From assembly GCF_025210435.1 (NCBI RefSeq), contig NZ_JAOART010000060.1:1-45742 (forward strand): a DNA stretch of 45,742 bases. The letters run 5' to 3'. Shown piece after piece: positions 26,423-34,774 of the stretch (its first letter is position 1; every line of letters starts with the position of its first letter). Source of the stretch: Anaeromicrobium sp. (GTDB lineage Bacteria; Bacillota; Clostridia; Peptostreptococcales; Thermotaleaceae). Position numbers and translations under genes: made by a program. The notes under the pieces were generated by a model. It was not told the DNA's origin. It saw only the letters and a list, made by a program, of their open reading frames with translations, and ran no database searches.

Positions 26423-26701
26423 GTGAATAAAGCGGAATTAGTAGCAAGCATGGCTGACAAGGCTGGATTAACTAAGAAAGATGCTGAGGCTGCATTAAAT
26501 GCATTTATGAAAAGCGTTGAAGAAGCATTAGTTGATGGAGGAAAAGTTCAATTAGTTGGATTTGGAACTTTCGATGTTAGAGAAAGAAAAGCTAGACAAG
26601 GAAGAAACCCAAGAAATCCAGAACAAGTAATTGAAATCCCAGCTTCTAAGGCACCTGTATTCAAAGCAGGAAAAGCTTTAAAAGACATGGTAAATGCTTA
26701 A
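26423..26701 (+). CDS. hup: DNA-binding protein HU
   Basis: HU is a dimeric histone-like protein that bends and compacts DNA. The 92-aa product has the normal length and the family segments MNKAELVASMADKAGLTKKD, FGTFDVRERKARQGRNP (the DNA-binding arm) and KAPVFKAGKALKDMVN. The GTG start follows GAGGAGGAAATTATT. The 98-bp gap before it holds a near-palindrome GAATATGCATATACGTATTC (about 26380) that could be a regulatory site. Closed by a terminator, so it can be expressed separately from mazG. Confidence 0.96.
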   Translation: MNKAELVASMADKAGLTKKDAEAALNAFMKSVEEALVDGGKVQLVGFGTFDVRERKARQGRNPRNPEQVIEIPASKAPVFKAGKALKDMVNA

Positions 26702-26711
26702 TAGATTATAA

Positions 26712-26738
26712 TAAAAAAAGCAGCTAGTCTGCTTTTTT
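26712..26738 (+). terminator. Terminator after hup
   Basis: AAAAAAGCAG-CTAGT-CTGCTTTTTT, short stem with T-run. Confidence 0.88.
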
Positions 26739-26820
26739 ATTGTACTAGAAGATATTATTAAAAAAGTCAGCCTTGAGAGTTTGTCTAAAGGAAGGCTTTT
26801 TGTCATATGGGAGGAAAAAA

Positions 26821-27063
26821 ATGAGACTAGATAAATTTCTTAAAAATTCTAGGTTGATTAAAAGAAGAACTGTAGCAAAGGAAGCCTGTGAACAAGGTAG
26901 AGTGAAAATAAACGATAAATTAGCTAAACCTTCATCAATAGTAAATATAAACGATAATATAAGTATTACATATGGTGAAAGAGAATCTGTTATAAAGGTA
27001 CTAGAATTATTAGACCATGTAACTAAGGAAACTTCTAAGACCATGTATGAAGTGATTAAGTAG
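26821..27063 (+). CDS. rqcP: S4-domain RNA-binding protein RqcP (YabO/Hsp15 type)
   Basis: RqcP binds stalled 50S-peptidyl-tRNA complexes and helps RqcH add alanine tails in ribosome quality control. The product (80 aa) is almost only an S4 domain: MRLDKFLKNSRLIKRRTVAK, then ACEQGRVKIND. ATG at 26821 has GGGAGG at good spacing. An in-frame ATG at 26773 lacks a site. It sits after hup as in B. subtilis. Confidence 0.92.
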   Translation: MRLDKFLKNSRLIKRRTVAKEACEQGRVKINDKLAKPSSIVNINDNISITYGERESVIKVLELLDHVTKETSKTMYEVIK

Positions 27064-27100
27064 AAACCTAACTTAGAAATCTAATGTTAGGTTTCTTTTT
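27063..27100 (+). terminator. Terminator after rqcP
   Basis: GAAACCTAAC and GTTAGGTTTC pair, followed by TTTTT. Confidence 0.88.
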
Positions 27101-27166
27101 ATGTAATAAAAATCCATATTCTTTCATAACTTTAATTAAGAAGAAGGCTTTAAGAAGGGTGATAAT

Positions 27167-27457
27167 ATGGAAGAAAGAAGAAGTATAAAGGGAAGAAGTC
27201 AAAATATTATTCTTGAAGATAGAGAAAAAATCAGCATATCGGGAGTTGAACATGTACATAGTTTTGATGAAAATGCCGTAATACTAGAGACTATTAAAGG
27301 AATTTTAACCATAAGAGGCAGTGAACTTGATATGAACAAATTAAACTTAGAAGATGGGAATGTGGTTGTTAAAGGTATTGTAGATTCTATGGTATATACA
27401 GATAAGGAATCCTTAGGAAGCAAAGGTGTAGGCTTTTTAGGTAAAATGTTTAAATAG
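27167..27457 (+). CDS. yabP: Sporulation protein YabP
   Basis: YabP is a spore-coat-assembly protein made in the mother cell under sigma-E in B. subtilis. The 96-aa product is a small beta-rich protein with the family core ISISGVEHVHSFDENAVILE and LTIRGSELDMNKLNLEDGNV. The ATG follows AAGGGTGATAAT. The yabQ gene normally follows within a few bases, but here a family A repeat begins at the base after the stop codon and, with a terminator, separates the two genes by 321 bp. Confidence 0.93.
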   Translation: MEERRSIKGRSQNIILEDREKISISGVEHVHSFDENAVILETIKGILTIRGSELDMNKLNLEDGNVVVKGIVDSMVYTDKESLGSKGVGFLGKMFK

Positions 27458-27694
27458 TATAGTTTTCGTATTTATAAACGGACTTTATGTGAGCCTATTT
27501 CAGGAAACCATTGAAAATTTTTTCCACCCAAGTCCTTGTCACAAGCGAAAGTATGAATCTTCGTATATAGGTTCATGAGTCATGTTAAAGTAGCATGGGA
27601 TGTTGTGACGTTCCAGGGTTCCAAAGATTTTCAATATATTTTCCCTTATAGGCAAGTTGCTGTATAAGGAAAACTTAGTGTTACGAAATCTATA
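27458..27694 (+). repeat. Family A repeat, copy 3
   Basis: TATAGTTTTCG starts directly after the yabP stop, and the end is CGAAATCTATA. The left arm GGAAACCATTGAAAA resembles copy 1 but the right arm TTTTCAATATATTTTCC is the copy 2 form, so the arms pair imperfectly and the copy looks chimeric. The core carries GTATG in place of GTGTG after the GAAA loop. Confidence 0.85.
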
Positions 27695-27731
27695 GACTTA
27701 TTAAATCCTAGATTTAACATGAAAAATAAAA

Positions 27732-27765
27732 AATAACAGATGACCGCCTAGCGGTTATTTTTTTT
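27732..27765 (+). terminator. Terminator between yabP and yabQ
   Basis: ACCGC-CTA-GCGGT with outer AAATAAC/GTTATTT, followed by TTTTTTTT. It lies between the family A repeat and yabQ and would stop read-through from yabP. Confidence 0.75.
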
Positions 27766-27778
27766 AAGAGGTGATTAT

Positions 27779-28279
27779 ATGTGGACATATGTATCTGAGC
27801 AGACCTACGTGTTTTTAGTAACTTTATATGGTGGAATAATAATTGGATTCATATATGATCTATATCGTATATTTAGGCTCATATTTTCACCTAAGAAGAT
27901 AGCCACTATGGTGGAGGATTTCATATTTTGGATACTCATATCCATAATAGCCACATTAGTATTAGTATTTGGCAATGAGGGGCAAATTAGATTTTATACT
28001 ATAGGAGGATTCTTTGTAGGGGCCCTATCATATAATTTACTTTTAAGTAAAATCATAATTACATTTATAGTAAGAACTTTAGTTAAAGTGAAAAAAATTA
28101 TTATAAAGATAATAATAAACCCTATAAAAAAATTATTTCATATGGGTAAAATTCCTCTTAGGAAGATACAAAAAATCACAAAACCCCATATGAGAAAATT
28201 AAAGAGAATAAAAAAGATACCTAATAGGGTAATAAAAGATACTAGAAAATATTTAAAATACATTAAAGATAAAAAATAA
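27779..28279 (+). CDS. yabQ: Sporulation membrane protein YabQ
   Basis: YabQ is needed for cortex formation in B. subtilis. The product (166 aa) has three predicted membrane helices (about 9-30, 42-62 and 68-96) with the conserved GFIYDLYRIFRL segment after the first, then an extremely basic cytosolic tail (Lys/Arg/Ile-rich, about 100-166). The ATG follows AAGAGGTGATTAT. It stands before divIC as expected. The long basic tail may touch nucleic acid or phospholipid, which is a guess. Confidence 0.9.
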   Translation: MWTYVSEQTYVFLVTLYGGIIIGFIYDLYRIFRLIFSPKKIATMVEDFIFWILISIIATLVLVFGNEGQIRFYTIGGFFVGALSYNLLLSKIIITFIVRTLVKVKKIIIKIIINPIKKLFHMGKIPLRKIQKITKPHMRKLKRIKKIPNRVIKDTRKYLKYIKDKK

Positions 28280-28350
28280 AGAGGATTTTTTAAAAATCCA
28301 TAGAAATGTTCTAATAAATATGTATATTGAATGCTAGGAGAGATTAGGGT

Positions 28351-28647
28351 ATGCAAAAGAGAAAAAGAAAAAAAATTAAAGTTTTGCATATAATTTTTAT
28401 ATTGTTGTTATTATATGTAGGAGGGACCTTTGGGTATTGCAAAATGAAAATACATAAATTGGAAGAAGAAAAAATAATTTTAGAAGAAAAATTAAAAGGT
28501 CTAAAGGAAGTTAAGAAATCCTTAGAATATGAGTATGAAAATAGTAATAGTATAGAGTTTGTGGAACGGGTTGCCAGGGAAGAACTAAAAATGGTTCAGG
28601 AAAATGAAATTATATACATAGATGCAAATAAATCCATAAAACCTTAG
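28351..28647 (+). CDS. divIC: Septum formation initiator DivIC (FtsB-like)
   Basis: DivIC works with FtsL and DivIB in the divisome. The 98-aa product has a basic N-terminus, one membrane helix (about 11-28) and an extracellular coiled coil (about 32-65), ending in the family-typical FVERVAREELKMVQENEIIY. The ATG has TAGGAGAG upstream. Its place between yabQ and the S1-domain gene matches B. subtilis. Confidence 0.92.
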   Translation: MQKRKRKKIKVLHIIFILLLLYVGGTFGYCKMKIHKLEEEKIILEEKLKGLKEVKKSLEYEYENSNSIEFVERVAREELKMVQENEIIYIDANKSIKP

Positions 28648-28659
28648 AAATTACTTATA

Positions 28660-28688
28660 TTGACACTAGTATAAATATGACATATAAT
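28660..28688 (+). promoter_or_regulatory. Perfect-consensus sigma-A promoter of the S1-domain gene
   Basis: TTGACA and TATAAT match the consensus exactly with a 17-bp spacer, just after divIC. The S1-domain gene should therefore be strongly transcribed on its own. Confidence 0.85.
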
Positions 28689-28733
28689 TGTATCAGCAAT
28701 TGTTTATTATTTAAAAGGAGGAAGATTTTACTT

Positions 28734-29192
28734 ATGCCCGTTGAAATAGGTAAAGTTGTAGAGGGCACTGTTACAAGTATAACTAGCTTTGGTGCTTTTA
28801 TTCAACTATCAGAAGGAAAAACAGGTTTATGCCATATCTCAGAGGTGGCAGATGGATATGTAAAGGATATAGCTTCTCATTTACAGGAAAACCAAAAGGT
28901 TAAGGTTAAAATTATTGGTTTAGATGAAAAAGGAAAAATAAGTTTATCTATTAGAAAGGCTATGCCTAATACTAACTCTAATAATTCTAATGCTACTAGT
29001 GGTAATAGGCCAAAGAGATTCAAGAAACAGGATGGCCCTCAATGGAAAAAGAAACCACAAGAAAGGGCTTTGAGTTTTGAGGATAAGCTTTCTCAGTTCT
29101 TAAAAGATAGTGATGAAAAACAACAATCCATGAAGAAATCTATGAAGTCTTCTAGACGTTCAAATGGACATGGAGCAAAGAGAAGTAGCTAG
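28734..29192 (+). CDS. S1 RNA-binding domain protein (YabR-like)
   Basis: The product (152 aa) has one S1 domain (about 4-75: VEIGKVVEGTVTSITSFGAF ... GLCHISEVADGYVKDI ... VKVKIIGLDEKGKISLSI), then a polar, Lys/Arg/Ser/Asn-rich tail. Such general-stress-13/YabR proteins probably bind RNA or ribosomes. The start ATG at 28734 is preceded by AAAGGAGG at a longish spacing of about 12 nt. A perfect promoter overlaps the upstream gap. Terminated by a clear hairpin. Confidence 0.9.
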   Translation: MPVEIGKVVEGTVTSITSFGAFIQLSEGKTGLCHISEVADGYVKDIASHLQENQKVKVKIIGLDEKGKISLSIRKAMPNTNSNNSNATSGNRPKRFKKQDGPQWKKKPQERALSFEDKLSQFLKDSDEKQQSMKKSMKSSRRSNGHGAKRSS

Positions 29193-29200
29193 ATAATAAT

Positions 29201-29224
29201 ACCGAGACATTTTGTCTCGGTTTT
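29201..29224 (+). terminator. Terminator after the S1-domain gene
   Basis: ACCGAGACA-TTTT-GTCTCGGTTTT, perfect stem. Confidence 0.92.
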
Positions 29225-29258
29225 ATAATGTATAGGAACGGTTAGCTATATGTCTAAC

Positions 29259-29495
29259 TATAGATTTCTGGTGTATAAACTTGCTTTATGTGAGCCTATT
29301 TCAGGAAACTATTGAAAATCTTTTCCACCCAAGTCCTTGTCACAAGCGAAAGTGTGAATCTTCGTAGACAGGTTCATGTTTCATGTTGGAGTAGCATAGG
29401 ATGTTGTGACGTTCCAGGGTTCCAAAAATTTTTAATATATTTACCTTCCTAGGCAAAGGGCTGTATAAGGAGAGCTTGGAGCTACGAAATCTATA
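29259..29495 (+). repeat. Family A repeat, copy 4
   Basis: Begins TATAGATTTC and ends GAAATCTATA, the cleanest terminal inverted repeat of the family. The left arm has the copy 1 form (GGAAACTATTGAAAA), the right arm the copy 7 form (AATATATTTACC), so the stem is partly broken. The core is conserved. It lies between the S1-domain gene and ppx, ending 31 bp before the ppx start. Confidence 0.85.
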
Positions 29496-29526
29496 ACCTT
29501 AATTTAAATACTAAGAGGTGTTTGAC

Positions 29527-30450
29527 ATGGATAAATATGGAGCTATAGATGTGGGGACTAATTCCATAAGGCTTTTAATATGGGAAGAAAAAGATGGTAA
29601 AGTAAATAGAAAAAAGATGCTAAATAGTACCCGTATTGGACAAAGGGTTGATCATACAGGTTGTTTATCTCAAGAAGGAATAAATATTAGTGTGGATGCC
29701 ATAGAAGACTTTGTATCTAGGGCAGAAAATGAAGGAATTAAAAATATTCCCATAATAGCTACTAGTGCCGTTCGGGATGCTAAAAATAGAAATGAATTTG
29801 TAGATGCTGTATTTAGTAGAACAGGTAAAAAGGTCCATGTGATAAAAGGTGAGGAAGAGGCCAGATTAGGATATTTAGGAGTCATAATGGGTCTAGGGCA
29901 AGTGGGGAATATTCTCATAATAGATATTGGTGGAGGAAGTACAGAATTTATTTATGGAGATAGTAAAAATATTAAACTATTAGAAAGCATAAACATAGGT
30001 GCTGTTAGGTTAACGGAAAAATTCATAGAAAATCAATTGGTTACAAAGGCAGAGGAAGAAAAACTTATAGATTATATAGATGAGAGTATAAAAGATATAA
30101 TAGACATTATGAAGGATAAACCTATAGATTGGCTTGTGGGAATAGGTGGTACAGCCACAACCATGGTATCTATGGATAAGAAAATGATAGTTTATAATGA
30201 AGATGAGGTCCATAATACTAAGCTAGAAAGAAAAAATATAGATATGATCATAGATAGATTAAAGAAAATGACTTTAGAGGAAAGAAAAGGAATAGCAGGG
30301 TTGCAGCCTAAAAGAGCAGACATTATATATGCAGGGGCTGTAATTTTAAAAAGAATATTAGATAGAATTGGAAAAGATAAGATACTTATAAGTGAATATG
30401 ATAATTTAGAAGGATTAGTACATGAACAAAAAAGGGGTAAGATTATTTAA
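29527..30450 (+). CDS. ppx: Ppx/GppA phosphatase family protein
   Basis: The enzyme is an exopolyphosphatase and/or guanosine pentaphosphate hydrolase, acting on polyphosphate or pppGpp. The product (307 aa) has the ASKHA-type fold: Y-G-A-I-D-V-G-T-N-S-I-R near the start, IPIIATSAVRDAKN, KVHVIKGEEEARLGYLG, and the phosphate-loop ILIIDIGGGSTEFIYG. At about 307 aa it is the short form without the C-terminal HD domain. ATG at 29527 follows AAGAGGTG. Not part of the B. subtilis order at this point. Confidence 0.9.
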   Translation: MDKYGAIDVGTNSIRLLIWEEKDGKVNRKKMLNSTRIGQRVDHTGCLSQEGINISVDAIEDFVSRAENEGIKNIPIIATSAVRDAKNRNEFVDAVFSRTGKKVHVIKGEEEARLGYLGVIMGLGQVGNILIIDIGGGSTEFIYGDSKNIKLLESINIGAVRLTEKFIENQLVTKAEEEKLIDYIDESIKDIIDIMKDKPIDWLVGIGGTATTMVSMDKKMIVYNEDEVHNTKLERKNIDMIIDRLKKMTLEERKGIAGLQPKRADIIYAGAVILKRILDRIGKDKILISEYDNLEGLVHEQKRGKII

Positions 30451-30470
30451 AATCTAATCCTTTTTTTATT
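30431..30470 (+). terminator. Terminator after ppx
   Basis: AGGGGTAAGATT pairs imperfectly with AATCTAATCCTT, followed by TTTTTTTATTTTT. It overlaps the end of the gene. Confidence 0.75.
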
Positions 30471-30493
30471 TTTAAAGTATACTTTAAAAATAA

Positions 30494-30725
30494 ATAGATT
30501 TCGTATTTATAAGCCAGCTTTATGTGAGCCTACTTCAGGAAACTATTGAAAATTTTTTCCTTTGAAGTCCTTGTCACAAGCGAAAGTGTGCATCTTCGTA
30601 GATAGGTTCATGAGTCATGTTCAAGTAGCATAGGATGTTGTGACGTTCCTCAATTCAAAAAAATTTCAATAGTTTCCTTTGTAGGCAAGTTACTGTATAA
30701 AACAATTTTAAAACCAAGGAATCTA
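30494..30725 (+). repeat. Family A repeat, copy 5
   Basis: Begins ATAGATTTCG, ends AACCAAGGAATCTA, the same right end as copy 1 and the window-end element. The arms GGAAACTATTGAAAATTTTT and AAAAATTTCAATAGTTTCC are complementary with one difference. The core shows TTTGAAG in place of CCACCCAAG, which can pair with TTCAAA on the other side. It lies in the 548-bp gap between ppx and the asparaginase gene. Confidence 0.85.
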
Positions 30726-30793
30726 AAAAATTTAAGGATTTAACTTTAAATAAATATGTGGTAATTTTTTTATCCATTTATTCACATCCTAAT

Positions 30794-30862
30794 TATAGAT
30801 TTATTATTTGGAAGTTGGATTTATGTGGGCCTGCTTCAGGAAAATATATTGAAATTATTTTA
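30794..30862 (+). repeat. Family A repeat, copy 6, truncated after the left arm
   Basis: TATAGATTTATTATTTGGAA, then TTTATGTGGGCCTGCTTCAG, then GGAAAATATATTGAAA match the family A left end and arm. The core and right arm are missing, and unrelated A+T-rich sequence follows to the asparaginase start. Confidence 0.75.
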
Positions 30863-30998
30863 ACCTTAAATTAAAATAATTAAGAATTAAATACTGATTT
30901 CTTAACAAATTAAAGAACTGGGACAAATTAATAGAAATAAATTGATTATATAGTAAAATAAGGATAGACACTTTAAAAGTATATAGAGGAGGATATTA

Positions 30999-31979
30999 AT
31001 GAGAAAAAAAGTAGCTATTGTATTTACTGGTGGAACCATATCTATGAAAATAGATCCTAAAATATCAGCGGCAATTCCTGCTTTATCTGGAGAACAAATC
31101 ATGTCCATGGTGACGAATATAGATAAGTATGCAGATATAGAGCCAATAGAGCTTGCTAGAATACCTGGACCACATATGTCTCCTGAAAAAATGTTGGAAT
31201 TATCAAAATTAGTAAAGAGATTGGTGGCAAGGGAAGATATAACAGGAGTAGTAGTAACCCACGGAACAGATTCTTTAGAGGAAACAGCCTATTTTCTAGA
31301 TTTATCTATTAATACGTACAAGCCAATCATTGTTGTAGGAGCCATGAGAAGTAATTCGGAGCTTGGTTATGATGGGGCTAGTAATATTTCGGCAGCCATA
31401 TGTACGGTTATTAGTGAAGAAGCAAAAAATAAAGGTGTTTTGGTAGTTATGAATAATGAAGTTAATGCAGCAAATGAAGTGACTAAAACTCATACTTTAA
31501 CATTAGATACTTTTAAATCACCAGAATTTGGACCTTTAGGAATAGTAGATAACGATGAAGTGATATTTTATAGACATATTACTAAGCATACTTATATAGA
31601 AACGGACTCTGTTGAAAGTCGAGTAGATTTAATAAAAACAGCAGTAGGTATGGACTCAAAATTGATAAAATATTGTGTTGATACAGGAACTAAGGGTATT
31701 GTACTAGAAGCTATGGGAAGGGGAAATATTCCCCCTTTAATGGTAGAAGGAGTTAAATATGCCATTAAAAAGGGTGTAAAAATAGTGATGGTTTCAAGAT
31801 GCCATATGGGAAGGGTCCTAGATACTTATGGATATGAGGGAGCAGGTAGAGAGTTACGTGAAGCGGGAGTTATATTTGGAGGAAGTCTTCCGGGTCAAAA
31901 GGCTAGAATAAAACTTATGCTTGCCCTTGCTTCTAAAGAAAATATAAAAGAAATATTTGAAAAGGATCGTTATAAGTAA
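30999..31979 (+). CDS. ansA: L-asparaginase (type I-like)
   Basis: The enzyme hydrolyses L-asparagine to aspartate and ammonia. The protein (326 aa) has the first nucleophile motif FTGGTISMK (Thr13) and the second motif VVTHGTDSLEETAYFL (Thr90-Asp91), plus AMRSNSELGYDG and GNIPP. No signal peptide, so it is cytosolic. The ATG follows AGAGGAGGATATTA. No T-box or other leader RNA was recognised in the gap before it. Its product aspartate is the substrate of aspartate kinase elsewhere in the window, though no regulatory link is seen. Confidence 0.9.
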   Translation: MRKKVAIVFTGGTISMKIDPKISAAIPALSGEQIMSMVTNIDKYADIEPIELARIPGPHMSPEKMLELSKLVKRLVAREDITGVVVTHGTDSLEETAYFLDLSINTYKPIIVVGAMRSNSELGYDGASNISAAICTVISEEAKNKGVLVVMNNEVNAANEVTKTHTLTLDTFKSPEFGPLGIVDNDEVIFYRHITKHTYIETDSVESRVDLIKTAVGMDSKLIKYCVDTGTKGIVLEAMGRGNIPPLMVEGVKYAIKKGVKIVMVSRCHMGRVLDTYGYEGAGRELREAGVIFGGSLPGQKARIKLMLALASKENIKEIFEKDRYK

Positions 31980-32083
31980 AGAAATTTCTAATATAAAAAG
32001 GATTTTGTTAGAAAAAGATAGATCATATGACAAAATAAAAAAAATATTCCATAAAAATTTTAATATAGTCAAAGAATGACAAT

Positions 32084-32120
32084 GAAAACTATGCTCAAAA
32101 TGGAGCATGGTTTTATTTTT
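32084..32120 (+). terminator. Terminator downstream of the asparaginase gene
   Basis: AAAACTATGCTC and GGAGCATGGTTTT pair, followed by ATTTTTT. The stretch between the ansA stop and this hairpin (about 100 bp) shows nothing else. Confidence 0.8.
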
Positions 32121-32205
32121 TATCTAAAAAGAAAGTAAAATAAAAAAACTCTGTTAAATATAATCAGTATATGTCTAAAATTTCTTTATATGGACCTTAC
32201 CTAAG

Positions 32206-32239
32206 TTGACAAATTATTTAAATTTCTACGTGATATAAT
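32206..32239 (+). promoter_or_regulatory. spoIIE promoter: consensus boxes with a 22-bp spacer, Spo0A-type
   Basis: TTGACA and TATAAT are both perfect but separated by 22 bp instead of 17. Such long spacers mark Spo0A-activated sigma-A promoters (spoIIG, spoIIE in B. subtilis). Near-matches to the Spo0A box TGTCGAA are TGTCTAA at 32172 and, on the other strand, TTGTCAA overlapping the -35 box. Confidence 0.75.
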
Positions 32240-32269
32240 TTGCACTAACAAATCAAAGGCGGTGATTGG

Positions 32270-34651
32270 ATGGAAAAATACGATGCTTTTTCATATGAAG
32301 GTCAATATGTAGATACTACAGATTCTGTTTTTAAGTATGAAAATTCGGATATATTAAAAGAGTTTTATAGGAAAGATGTGATCCTTTTCATAATAGGAGC
32401 TTTTTTATTGGGACGAGCTCATATATTAGGTGGACTAGCTCCATTTGGCATTGCATTATTTGGTTTTTTAGTTAGCCAAAATAGAAAAAATATATATTTG
32501 GCCGTGTCTGTTTTAGGAGGTATAACTAGTACTGGAATGGATTTTAATATTGGAAAATATATGTTTGGAATGATAATAGCGTATTCTGTTTTTTACTACA
32601 TGAAAAGGATAAATTATAAGGCCCATGTTATAGGAATCATATCCTCTGTAAGTATTTTAATATCAGGAAGTATATATATTTATTTAAACGGGCTATATCT
32701 ATACGATATGTTAATGTTATCATTTGAGGCTTTAGTGGTCTTTGTATTTACTTATATAGTCTACTATTGTGTACCAGTTCTTCTAAAAAGATCTAATAGA
32801 AGTATATTATCTAACGAAGAAGTAGTATGTATGGCTATTTTCGTAGCTGTTATTATTTCTGGCCTTTCGGATTTATTTATTGGAAGTTATGAAATTAAAA
32901 ATATGTTTGGAATATTAATAGTTATATTATTTGCATATAATGGGGGAGCCAGTATTGGAGCTAGTACGGGTATAACCATAGGAATTATTACTAGTATGTC
33001 TAGTGTGGATGCACCTTATATAGTGGGTATATACGGATTTTGTGGACTTTTATCTGGTATTTTTAAGGATTTAGGTAAATGGGCATCCATAGTGGGGATG
33101 CTTCTTGGAAATATAATACTTACATTCTATGTTAATGGAACTACAGAAGTATTCATACAGCATGAGGAAATGATAATTGCCTTTATAATGTTTTTGTTTA
33201 TGCCTAAGTCCTTATTAGAGTATACAAAGAATTTTGTGGGATCTAATACTACAGAGGATAGCTTGTATAGTGAAAAGATAAAGAATATAGGTGTGAAAAA
33301 ATTAAAAGAATACTCAAGTGCCTTCCTAGATTTGGCGTCCACATATAAGAATATAGCAGATAAGGAGAGGAAAATAGATAACGAGGAAGTTTCTAGGATG
33401 GTAGATGAGGTGGCTGGTAAAGTATGTTCTGATTGTGGTATGTGCAGAAGTTGTTGGCAAAATAATTTTTATTCCATGTACAATGGAGTGGTAGAGAGTA
33501 TTTCCCTATTAGAAAGTGAAGGGGTACTAAAAAACAGTAAAGTTCCTGAAATATTAAAGAAAAGATGTATTAAGGTAGAATTATTAACTCAATCCATACG
33601 AGATCGATTTGAGATATGGAAATTAAATTATCATTGGGAGAAAAAGAATTTAGAAAATAGAAGGCTAGTAGGAGAACAATTTGAAGGCATATCTGAAATA
33701 TTTAATAATTTGGCTGAGGATATGAATAACAATGTAAATTTTTTAACCCATGTGGAAGATGCGTTATACGTGGCCTTTGATAAAGCTCAAATTCAGGTGG
33801 ACAAAATAAATGTTTTAGAGAAGGAAAATAAATTTGAAATAGAAATTCAAAAAAGGACATGTTATGGTAGAGGCCAATGCGAAGAAAAAATAATTGGCCT
33901 AGTGTCTAACGTGGTCGGAAAGGACTTGGTGTGCAAAAAGCGTATGTGTAATATGGGTGATGATAAATGTGTATTTGTTTTAGAAGAGGCTCACAAGTAT
34001 AGGATAGCCACGGGAGTAGCTAGGGTTGCTAAAGATAATAGGTGGATTTGTGGAGATAATTATTCCTTCTTAGATCTAGAAGATGGTAAACATATGATAG
34101 CCCTTAGTGACGGTATGGGTTCTGGTGAGAAAGCTAATAAAGAGAGTAAAGTAACTATAAACATATTAGAACAGCTCATGGGAGCTGGTTTTGAAAAGGA
34201 TTTAGCCATAAAGACCATAAACTCCATATTAGTATTAAAATCCTCTGATGAGATATTTTCTACTATGGATTTATCCATGGTGGATTTATATACGGGGAAA
34301 GTTGAATTTGTAAAGATAGGAGCAGCATCTAGCTATATCAAAAGGAAAAATGGGGAGGTGGAGCCTATAAAGTCAACTTCATTGCCAATAGGAATTTTGA
34401 ATAATGTGGATATAGAAACCTTTGGATATAAATTAGATGAGGGTGATTTTGTAATAATGATGTCAGATGGTATTAGTGATGCGGATAAGGAAGGATGGGT
34501 ATTAGATTTCTTGAAAAATAACAAGAGTAGAAATCCTCAGGACATAGCAGATAAATTATTAGATGAGGCTATAGTTAAGTATGATAATGAAATAAAGGAT
34601 GATATGACCGTTTTAGTATCTAAAATGTGGTCTCCTAATAAGTGCGCATAG
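32270..34651 (+). CDS. spoIIE: Stage II sporulation protein E (SpoIIAA-P phosphatase)
   Basis: SpoIIE dephosphorylates SpoIIAA to release sigma-F in the forespore and also acts at the polar septum. The 793-aa protein has about ten membrane helices in the first 310 residues, a central regulatory region with a Cys-rich stretch (CSDCGMCRSCW, about 385-395), and a C-terminal PP2C domain with metal-site motifs ALSDGMGSG (Asp614), MMSDGISDADKEG and DDMTVLV. The ATG follows GGCGGTGATTGG. Lengths and motifs are normal. A terminator ends the unit, so yabS is separate. Confidence 0.96.
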   Translation: MEKYDAFSYEGQYVDTTDSVFKYENSDILKEFYRKDVILFIIGAFLLGRAHILGGLAPFGIALFGFLVSQNRKNIYLAVSVLGGITSTGMDFNIGKYMFGMIIAYSVFYYMKRINYKAHVIGIISSVSILISGSIYIYLNGLYLYDMLMLSFEALVVFVFTYIVYYCVPVLLKRSNRSILSNEEVVCMAIFVAVIISGLSDLFIGSYEIKNMFGILIVILFAYNGGASIGASTGITIGIITSMSSVDAPYIVGIYGFCGLLSGIFKDLGKWASIVGMLLGNIILTFYVNGTTEVFIQHEEMIIAFIMFLFMPKSLLEYTKNFVGSNTTEDSLYSEKIKNIGVKKLKEYSSAFLDLASTYKNIADKERKIDNEEVSRMVDEVAGKVCSDCGMCRSCWQNNFYSMYNGVVESISLLESEGVLKNSKVPEILKKRCIKVELLTQSIRDRFEIWKLNYHWEKKNLENRRLVGEQFEGISEIFNNLAEDMNNNVNFLTHVEDALYVAFDKAQIQVDKINVLEKENKFEIEIQKRTCYGRGQCEEKIIGLVSNVVGKDLVCKKRMCNMGDDKCVFVLEEAHKYRIATGVARVAKDNRWICGDNYSFLDLEDGKHMIALSDGMGSGEKANKESKVTINILEQLMGAGFEKDLAIKTINSILVLKSSDEIFSTMDLSMVDLYTGKVEFVKIGAASSYIKRKNGEVEPIKSTSLPIGILNNVDIETFGYKLDEGDFVIMMSDGISDADKEGWVLDFLKNNKSRNPQDIADKLLDEAIVKYDNEIKDDMTVLVSKMWSPNKCA

Positions 34652-34656
34652 GTTAG

Positions 34657-34698
34657 AAAAATCTTTGGATATGACGAAAAGTCCAAAGATTTTTTTTG
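34657..34698 (+). terminator. Terminator after spoIIE
   Basis: AAAAATCTTTGGA and TCCAAAGATTTTT form a 13-bp stem ending in TTTTTTTT. Confidence 0.92.
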
Positions 34699-34774
34699 TT
34701 AAAATTTATAGGCCTCTGAAAGTATAACATATGAAAAAAATGGAAATTACTTATGTTAAAGGGGAGGTGTATTT

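Noticed and set aside
26821-29192. tRNA genes, which occur near this block in Bacillus
   Set aside because: I looked for GGTTC-type T-arms and acceptor stems in the gaps and found none.
30863-30998. T-box or other riboswitch before the asparaginase gene
   Set aside because: No T-box sequence, specifier hairpin or terminator was found; the stretch is plain A+T-rich sequence.
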